From Pyrenopolyporus hunteri (lineage: Eukaryota > Ascomycota > Sordariomycetes > Xylariales > Hypoxylaceae): a stretch of DNA of 64,000 nucleotides. Position 1 is the stretch's first letter; every line of letters starts with the position of its first letter. The translations under genes were made by a program, and so were the position numbers. Shown one piece after another: positions 57,354-64,000 of this stretch. The DNA is taken from positions 1,116,001 through 1,180,000 of the forward strand of contig CADCXC010000014.1 in the NCBI GenBank assembly GCA_902806595.1, given 5' to 3'. The notes below the pieces were generated by a model. It ran no database searches, was not told the origin of the DNA, and was given only the letters and a program-made list of their open reading frames with translations.

Positions 57354-58612
57354 TTACTCTCCTCGGATGCCATTCCCAGCCTGTGCTGCCATATCCGAAG
57401 GGAAAGCACCGGCTATTAAGTCCGCAGAACCTGTAATTGCTGCAGCCTTTTCCATGAGCGGCGGCATCACCGGGGGTTCCTCGACAATCCACCCGTCTTC
57501 TTCAGCTGCAGCCCAGCGCAAGCAATCGAGCATGACCTCATTCCAATGCCTATGGGATAGCAATCCTATGAAGGCATAGAAGCCGTGGGGAAGACCGGGG
57601 AAGATGTGGACTTTGGTCCGGACACTGAATAGGGGGTACAATATTGTCAGAAACACGGAAAAGTGACAGACACACAAATATATATAGGAGGCAAAGGGTT
57701 ATAGTAATCTTACCCGGCGCTTTTCAACTTTTGCGCGTACCACAGCGCCTCATCGCGGAGCGGATCCCAACCCGCGACCAAGAAAGCCGTATGCGGCGTA
57801 CCTCGCAAATCCTCCTCGTCCGCAAGCCCGGGGCTCCAAGTCGGGTCGGACGGGTCGACTTCGCTCCCCAGCAGGTCGTTGAACAGCTTCATACGCTGCT
57901 TCGGTATAACGGCGGCTTCTGCGCACTGTATGGGCGACGTCTTTTCCTTATCGGCAAAAAGATGGTAGGGAAACGCATTAGAATTGACCAAGTTCGGAAT
58001 GCCCAGGACCTGACCCCTGACGCGGCAAGGCTTGCCAGTCTCCCGCGCCCGCCGCACCTCGCTCTGCACCACGCACGCCGTCAACGAGCCGCCCGCGGAT
58101 ATTCCACCTACAACGATGCGAGACGGGTCGATGCCGAGCGTCTCGGTATGGTTGGCGACCCAGTCGAAGCCGTCGAGGGCGTCGTGCCATGCGGTCAACC
58201 CGTTCACCTGCGGTGAGTGGCGGTAGCAGACATGCACGACCGTCATGGACAGCGCGTGCGCCAACCACGAGCAGCTAAATAACTCCGTGTCCAACCCGCC
58301 GAAAACGAATCCCCCGCCGTGAAAATACACATAGCCGGGCAGCGGCTTGGACCCTAACCAGATCGGCCGGTAGCTGCGCAGGGCGATGGACTGCCCGTCG
58401 CGGGTGGATACGACGTGATCCTCCGTTATGACTAGGTTACCTATGCCCGTAGTCGTGACGAGGGTCTTTGCGATGGTAGTGCGCGTATGATTTGTTTTCT
58501 GCTGCAGCGCCAGCGGTGGCAGATGGTCGTCAGTTCGTGCCAGGAGCGCCGGGTTCGCCGCCGCGAAGGCAAGCCACTCTTTGCTAGGTTGCCCCCATTG
58601 GCTGAAATCCAT
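57354..58612 (-). CDS. HSL-type alpha/beta hydrolase (esterase/lipase)
   Basis: Two exons on the minus strand, 57714-58612 and 57354-57624, give 389 residues from the ATG at 58612 (a longer frame has only TTG). The oxyanion motif is HGGG (98-101) in YVYFHGGGFVFGG. The nucleophile is Ser172 in GGISAGGS, the acid is Asp283 in AGWDPLRDE, and the base is His313 in GLPHGF. All four match the hormone-sensitive lipase family, so the enzyme should be active. Substrates in fungi range from acyl glycerols to secondary-metabolite esters and cannot be told here. No signal peptide is seen, so it is probably cytosolic. No biosynthetic neighbours are present. Confidence 0.93.
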
Positions 58613-59143
58613 GGTACCTGGCAAGTAAATACCTTACCTAGGTAGGTAGGTAGGTAGACGGGATGCCAATCCTGTGTATTAGGCACTAGATGGAGTAAAA
58701 GGACGGGATCGAATATAATCAAAGAGGTTAAATAAGACCACGACGCGCGTACGGATTGACCGTTGGTTAGCGAGCTTGCATTGGGAATTCAGACGCGAGG
58801 AGCGTACGCATTGTTACTTATATTTTTTAACACGTTTACCTAGGGAACTTAGCTGAGCGGATAATGCAGATATATGTAGGCGGTACAACGCACATCCGGA
58901 TGCAAATGGGACCGGGTATTCATGTAAAGTCCGGAGGATAGCTGTAAGGGTAGAGGATTTTGAAGATCAACGCGTAATCAGACTTACCAGCCTGGCCGCG
59001 TGGACGAGAACAAGCAAAAACGGGCGCATCCCGATTAAAAGAAAGATAGGTACCCTGACAATGCGTTTATTCTATGGTCTTTAAGTTGCCTTCTTTTGGC
59101 AGATTGTCCATGTAGGAGCGTCGCCGAATTGTTCGATTCCCCT

Positions 59144-59175
59144 CCCATCACCCATCACCCATCGCCCATCACCCC
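59144..59175. repeat. CCCATCA short tandem repeat
   Basis: Four tandem copies of the 7-base unit CCCATCA, one with A changed to G. It is intergenic and resembles no known telomere unit of these fungi. Confidence 0.75.
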
Positions 59176-60310
59176 CTCCTCTATCGGGGAATTTAACACT
59201 CCTAAAAGATAAAGATCTCGATAAAGTCTGGTACCAAGTCGGCGTCGGGTTAGTTCTAGAGCCCACCCATCCAGTGACACGCTCATGTTTTACCAACATG
59301 AGTTGACGAAGTCGGAGTTAAAAAGAAGATGATTCGACAGCCCCCACACGCCACAATTCTTGAATAGACCTCCCGTTTCGGACTCTCGAAGGCGCGAAAG
59401 CCGGTCGGCGTCTATTGTCTGCGAAGTAAAATTCAATGCTCTAGCATGGCCCGCTGCCATCTCCGAGAACTCGAGATACTGATACCTACCAATAGATAGG
59501 TATAATAAATAGGTATAATAGGTAAGTACCTAGGTATGTAAGCAGGCGGCCGCTGGTATTTGCTTGGTCCTTACATACATGTAGGTAGCTAAAGTTATGA
59601 GACCTCCGAGACTCTATGGCTTAACAGTGAGCGGGCCAAGCTGCAAGTTCACGCCTACCAGGTTGCTAGAGGTAGGCATCTAGTAATTAGAATATGGAGC
59701 TTGCTTACTTAGTACTAGATTTCCATTTATAACTGCTTAGACGTATCCCTTGATACATGTAGATGGAGCATCCAGTAATCAGCTTTAGATAATCCCCCAT
59801 TCACACCAGCTGAGTTTCCAGCTAGGCGACTAGGGTCAGGGGAAAGGATCAGGGGAAAAGAACGTCGAAGGAGAGAATCTTGGGAGGATCTGGGGAACGT
59901 CTCTTTAACTAGCGTAGTAGCACGGCGTTCTTGGCGATGTAATCGGTTTAAAAAGGGAATAGAGAACAAACATCGATTGCGTCAGCCTGGATTATTAGCG
60001 TCAACCACTTTCCCTACCTTACATGGTACAATACCGCGCGCGAGGGGGGCTGAACAAGCTCAATTAAAGATGATGGGAGTCCCAGCAACTTTTTATTTTT
60101 ATTTTATTTTATTTTTTTATTTTTTCGCTTAGACCCTTCACTCATCAGGCTTGCCCTCCGATTCGTATTCTTTCGCGTCAACTTCCTCGCTCCGCCATGT
60201 AGTCAGGGAAGAGAACGAAACCATCCGTCACATACCCAGCTTGGAGGACTGACCTCAGGTTTGAGTTGCCGCAATAGGAATACACCCACCATACCTATTG
60301 CGATACCATC

Positions 60311-60316
60311 ATGTAA
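60311..60316 (+). promoter_or_regulatory. Start-stop upstream ORF (ATGTAA)
   Basis: An ATG directly followed by TAA, ending two bases before the main ATG of the MARVEL-like gene. Start-stop elements can stall initiating ribosomes and lower translation of the main frame. It acts only if the transcript starts upstream of it, which is not known. Confidence 0.45.
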
Positions 60317-60318
60317 CG

Positions 60319-61091
60319 ATGGACCCGAACCGACCTCAATCTCAACTTCAGCCAGACCTCAGCCCATATCAGCCGCAGCGGCAGAACCTAACCGGAACCT
60401 TCACCCGGGCTTGGTCAACGGCCGAGATTACCCTGATATCGCTGTCTGTCGCATCTTGCGCCATTGTGCTAGGCATCTCGATCTCGCTCGCTGTCGATCC
60501 CGCCGTTCAAAGTTACATCGCCGTCTGGACTGCTCCGCAAGCCGGTGTGGCTCTTGTATGGTCTGCCATCGAGCTTATTGCGACCTTTGCGGGAAGAAAA
60601 AGCGTCCGAAAGATCCACCCGGGCGCTCGAGCGGCAGTGCAACTCTTACTATGGCTAGGCTTCGGCGTCGCCACGGGTTTGACCGCTTATATCTTGGCGT
60701 TTGCCATCGTCTTCGTTAGCTTCGACGATCGCGATACTTACCCCGAGTACTACGAGTATTACCACGGTCACGGCAGTAACAGGAGCTACGAGTACTATAG
60801 TAAATCTTATATACGCTCGATGGAGGCCCTCGTGGCGTTCCTGGCCCTGTTGATGTAAGTTCCGTACAGTTATCGTCATCTACTCCCATAGATCATTATA
60901 GTGCTGATTCCGTACGTAGCGTTCTACATTTCTTACTGTTCATTCGCGCGTGCGCTGAGGCCGTCAAGCGCAGACGTGCGGATAGCGTAAAGGTAGCTGC
61001 GATGGAACTCGAGGAGCCCGGACAGAAAATCCAGGAGCGGCAACCAGAACGACCTTTACCTACGAAGTATAAAGGGGAGGGTAATGTCTGA
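60319..61091 (+). CDS. MARVEL-like four-helix membrane protein
   Basis: Two exons, 60319-60854 and 60920-61091, give 235 residues. The ATG at 60319 is preceded by a TTG-only extension. The N-terminal 30 residues are Gln/Pro-rich. Four hydrophobic segments lie at about 36-59, 71-91, 106-134 and 169-188, the last one crossing the intron (FLALLM then VLHFLLF). Between helices 3 and 4 is an exceptionally Tyr-rich loop (PEYYEYYHG, SYEYYSKSY). The C terminus is basic then charged (VKRRRADSVKV). This layout matches fungal MARVEL-domain proteins of unknown function, often in plasma-membrane domains. The intron has a consensus GTAAGT donor, and its removal keeps the frame open to TGA at 61089. Confidence 0.78.
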
Positions 61092-64000
61092 CCAGATTTC
61101 GGCTGTCGGGACAAAATGAGAGTTGGAGATAGAAAGGCGCCGTATACGTTTTACCAATAATACAGAACTTCAAGCGTGAACCAGCTTCTCCGTTATTCGA
61201 GGAAAGTTGGAGAAAGCCGACTTGTAGGGAAGGTATTAATTTCGAGGTATCGCCTGTTGGCACGAGAACGTATATTACTCCCGTAGCCTCCAATGATGGC
61301 TTCCCAAACGCACACCGAGGCTTCATATGGAGTGGAGACTATCCAGTAACGCCCTACTCGATAGATTGGTTGGTGGTTCTATAGTTGTATAAGGAAACTT
61401 CCATACGCCATACAACAATCCCATTGGCATTCTACCTAGTGGCAAATTGGACGCCGTCGTGCATACGACCTCCTTTTGCCATAAGGTGCATGATACTTCT
61501 ACTCTCAGTGTTACGATGTCGCTTCAAGCGCTAAATCCTTTAACCACTATCTTTCAGGCGTAGCCCCCTTTGTAATGTGCGATCCAAACGCTACCTACAT
61601 AATACTAGTAGATCAATTTGTAAACTGCCCAAATACAGTAACCATAATGCCTATTGAAGTCGTTAGTAACCGGGTACATTCTTGGATCCACGAATGAATT
61701 CTCAGAGAAGCCCGTTAAGAGGGTGGCATGGCGCATTCTACTTGGTACGTCAAGTCATATGCACCTCTTTGGCGTCTCCGGTAAGTACCTAGGTAGGTAC
61801 ACGAAAGGATGGCGCAGGCATAGACCTATTCTATAAACCTGAATATGTATCCGATGAAGCTTCTACACTTATAGTCGCTGCGATAGGGACACGTTGTAGG
61901 GGTACTGGCCCCGAGTCAGCAGACTCCGACGTTCACATTGGCAGGCTATCACTCGTCAATCCCGACCCAAAGGATTGTGGATGTTGGCTGATTTTCTGGT
62001 GGTAGGGTCAAGAAGGGGAGTGGTTGGTTATAGTATACGTCTTAAGGACCTTAACCGAATTCGAAGCATCTGAATTCATGTCTAGGTACGGACACTAAGG
62101 GCTTGAATGTAAGATAGGTAACCGTGAAAACAGATCGAAGGCGTTGGAGCTAATTTTAAAGGTTTTTCATGTAAAGCCCCTACTATCCTGAGGTTTGTCA
62201 TATCCGTATCTGCTGCTTTACGTCGAAAAGACGATTTAACGACTAACTGATGGGCGCCGTTATATGTAGCAGGCTTTGAAATCCCATCTTCATTATGTTT
62301 AGGCAGCTAGACAGCTAGAGCGGTTATCCCCCCTAGAGCCTATGAAGCCGTGACGTTCTTAACGTCACAGTGACGGTATATTTACCATGATGAAAGCTTT
62401 CCAACTTCGCGAGTATGATCCTGCTATGCTACTAAGCTCAATTTTACATAATATAAAACACCCCAATCCCTTTACTTGGCTTGTTTCACCAAATTAATAC
62501 GCGGTAAAGGTTAACAATAGATAACTCCTCAGCCCTGACCCCTTTACCGTCTATAAGCTGGACTTAGGCGACGGCATTTCGGAATCTTTTAGTATGGCTT
62601 ATCTACTATGGTGTAATAGCTGTGACGCCCTTGCCTGTGACTAATCTCCGGAAACCCCCTGACAACGTTGAGTGGAATGATTCAAGAAGGCGACCAGATG
62701 ATACGAAATATCCAATATTACATTCTCTGTCTAGGACCTTTTACCTATCCGGATGAGGTCTAAGATTTGGCCTGTAGCGTTTAGCCTAGAACAACGAGAT
62801 GAAGTGAGCCGCACAGACGTCTCCTGCTACCTATTGGGGATGTCATAGCAAGCACGGTAACTACGAATCAGAACCGTTTGTTGCAATATCATGCTAACAT
62901 TGATATTAGCGGGATCTTAACAGATTCACGACTTGGCGGACCGAACGAGAACCGAGATAGCGCAGAGATGTATGAAGAATTAATGTCCTATGGCATTTAG
63001 GATCATTCTAACTATTTGGTGTAGGTATAGGGGTGGCCAAGGCGGATCTTGTCTACGTCAGGACGACGCGTAGTTAACTGGGCACGGCAATACTACGGAG
63101 GAATTTGACATGTCAATATTCTGCTTTAGACTCTGGCATATTATAATGCGTGCATTTATTTAGCTGAGCTCGAGGGACCGGGAATTCCGTCTCGATGCCG
63201 GGAGCGTGAAGCTTGGCCTCGACGCGGCTCAGCGGGCCGATTCTCCATAAATGTCCGTGTCAGTGCCATCAGTCTATCGTGGAATGTTTCAGGCTTTTGG
63301 CTGAACTCTGGTTTGGACCCTGGAGACATGGAAAGGGACTGTATAGAGAATTATCGTGAATAGGGGACGGGTACGCCATCTTATCCTTGAAGATCTGAGT
63401 AGGATCTGAGCCGTATTCGTTATTCGTCCCCGGGGGTATCTGACGTTGCGACGCACGAGATTAAAAAGCCTAATGGGTAGAAGTATATCAGCCAAAACCG
63501 AGCAGAAGGTCCTTAAGGCGCCGCATTTCTTAGCGGATCAGAACTTCTGTGCAGCCGTATATGTAGGTATTTAGATAGGTGGACACCTATGCGTGCGAAC
63601 GTTGGCATCGTGGTTGAGCACTTCCTCTTGTTGAGGGAAGTATCGCTAAGCATCACTTAAGAAGATGAGGTGGCCGGGTCGACTAAGAGCAGAGAATGAG
63701 ACGCCGCTGTCGGCCTCGGAATGGAACCCTGCACGAAAGAACAGATTAAGAAGAGATGACAATGGCGGGATTGCGTCATGCATTTCCTTTGCATTGATAT
63801 ATACGGGGCTCCAGGAAATGTACCGGAATTACAAATTACGGGTTCTCCTTGGAGACGAGAACGGCTGACTGTAAAAAGAAGCGTTGAAGCATTACGATGG
63901 AAGTTCTCCAAACTAACAGGGGAACCGGGATTCAGGGATCCAAGAGGCGATTATCGGCTCTAGACTTGAGCCTCCCGGCCGGCTAGGAGAGTAAAATGGG
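61092..64000. other. Gene-poor right end, nothing recognised
   Basis: About 2.9 kb of balanced composition with only short ORFs (up to 84 codons) on either strand. A GTACCTAGGTAGGTAC motif is at about 61,786-61,801. A gene may begin beyond the window. No RNA gene, inverted repeat or transposon feature was found by eye. Confidence 0.5.

Larger units (their letters stand above)
58613..60318. other. Intergenic region, no gene recognised
   Basis: About 1.7 kb between the divergent hydrolase and MARVEL-like genes. It contains a TACCTAGGTAGGTAGG run at about 58,634-58,657, TAGGTA/GGTACCTAGGTA motifs at about 59,495-59,540, and a CCCATCA tandem repeat at about 59,144-59,175. A long AT-only pyrimidine tract (TTTTATTTTATTTTATTTTT) lies at about 60,090-60,125, likely part of the promoter. 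Confidence 0.55.

Overview
This window looks like a chromosome segment from a filamentous ascomycete (Pezizomycotina, most likely a Sordariomycete-type genome). The reasons are: genes are broken by short introns (about 45-115 nt) with GTANGT-like donors and CTRAC branch sites; the conserved proteins are clearly fungal/eukaryotic (Trl1-type tRNA ligase, beta-COP, Mago nashi, Gid4, Rpp40, Trm11, GPN1, Rpb12, Trp4); and one end is an extremely AT-rich block in which CpA/TpG are nearly gone, the signature of repeat-induced point mutation (RIP).

Layout. 1-~11,990: an AT-rich, gene-free, RIP-like compartment with simple-repeat tracts and at most faint traces of a retroelement. It ends abruptly. From ~12,000 on, the sequence is of ordinary base composition and gene-bearing. 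12.8-14.3 kb: a FAR-17a/AIG1-like membrane protein. 16.5-17.4: a BTB/POZ protein. 19.2-21.4: convergent GPN1 GTPase and Rpb12 RNA polymerase subunit. 21.8-22.5: a foldback/MITE element with long inverted repeats. 22.8-24.6: a HIT-family protein and a convergent aldo-keto reductase. 26.0: tRNA-Gly(GCC). 26.7-27.9: two tandem GFA/CENP-V-like zinc proteins. 28.0-28.3: a second MITE, flanked by TA. 29.1-29.7: a small conserved-looking membrane protein. 32.3-35.4: beta-COP. 36.4-37.3: Mago nashi. 37.7-39.3: Gid4. 41.5-43.0: Trm11. 43.5-44.9: Rpp40. 44.9-45.6: a Yar1-like ankyrin protein. 46.5-49.2: Trl1 tRNA ligase. 49.9-51.3: Trp4. 52.1-53.1: mitochondrial uL10m. 54.0-54.8: a DUF4870-like membrane protein. 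57.4-58.6: an HSL-type alpha/beta hydrolase. 60.3-61.1: a MARVEL-like four-helix membrane protein. 61.1-64.0: no recognisable gene.

How the genes fit together. Most are single housekeeping genes, but two neighbourhoods are functionally coherent. GPN1 (RNA polymerase II assembly/import) converges on RPB12 (a subunit of all three nuclear RNA polymerases). TRM11 (tRNA m2G10 methylation) and RPP40 (RNase P) are divergent across a 493-bp gap, with TRL1 (tRNA splicing ligase) and a ribosome-assembly-type ankyrin protein within the next 6 kb. Other points of interest are a GC-AG intron in Mago nashi, an acidic-residue-free N-terminal extension in frame with Trl1, a start-stop uORF immediately before the MARVEL-like gene, and a palindromic TACCTAGGTA-type motif that recurs in many intergenic spaces. 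I found no convincing novel multi-gene system. All exon models were worked out by eye from reading frames and splice consensus and are not supported by transcripts.
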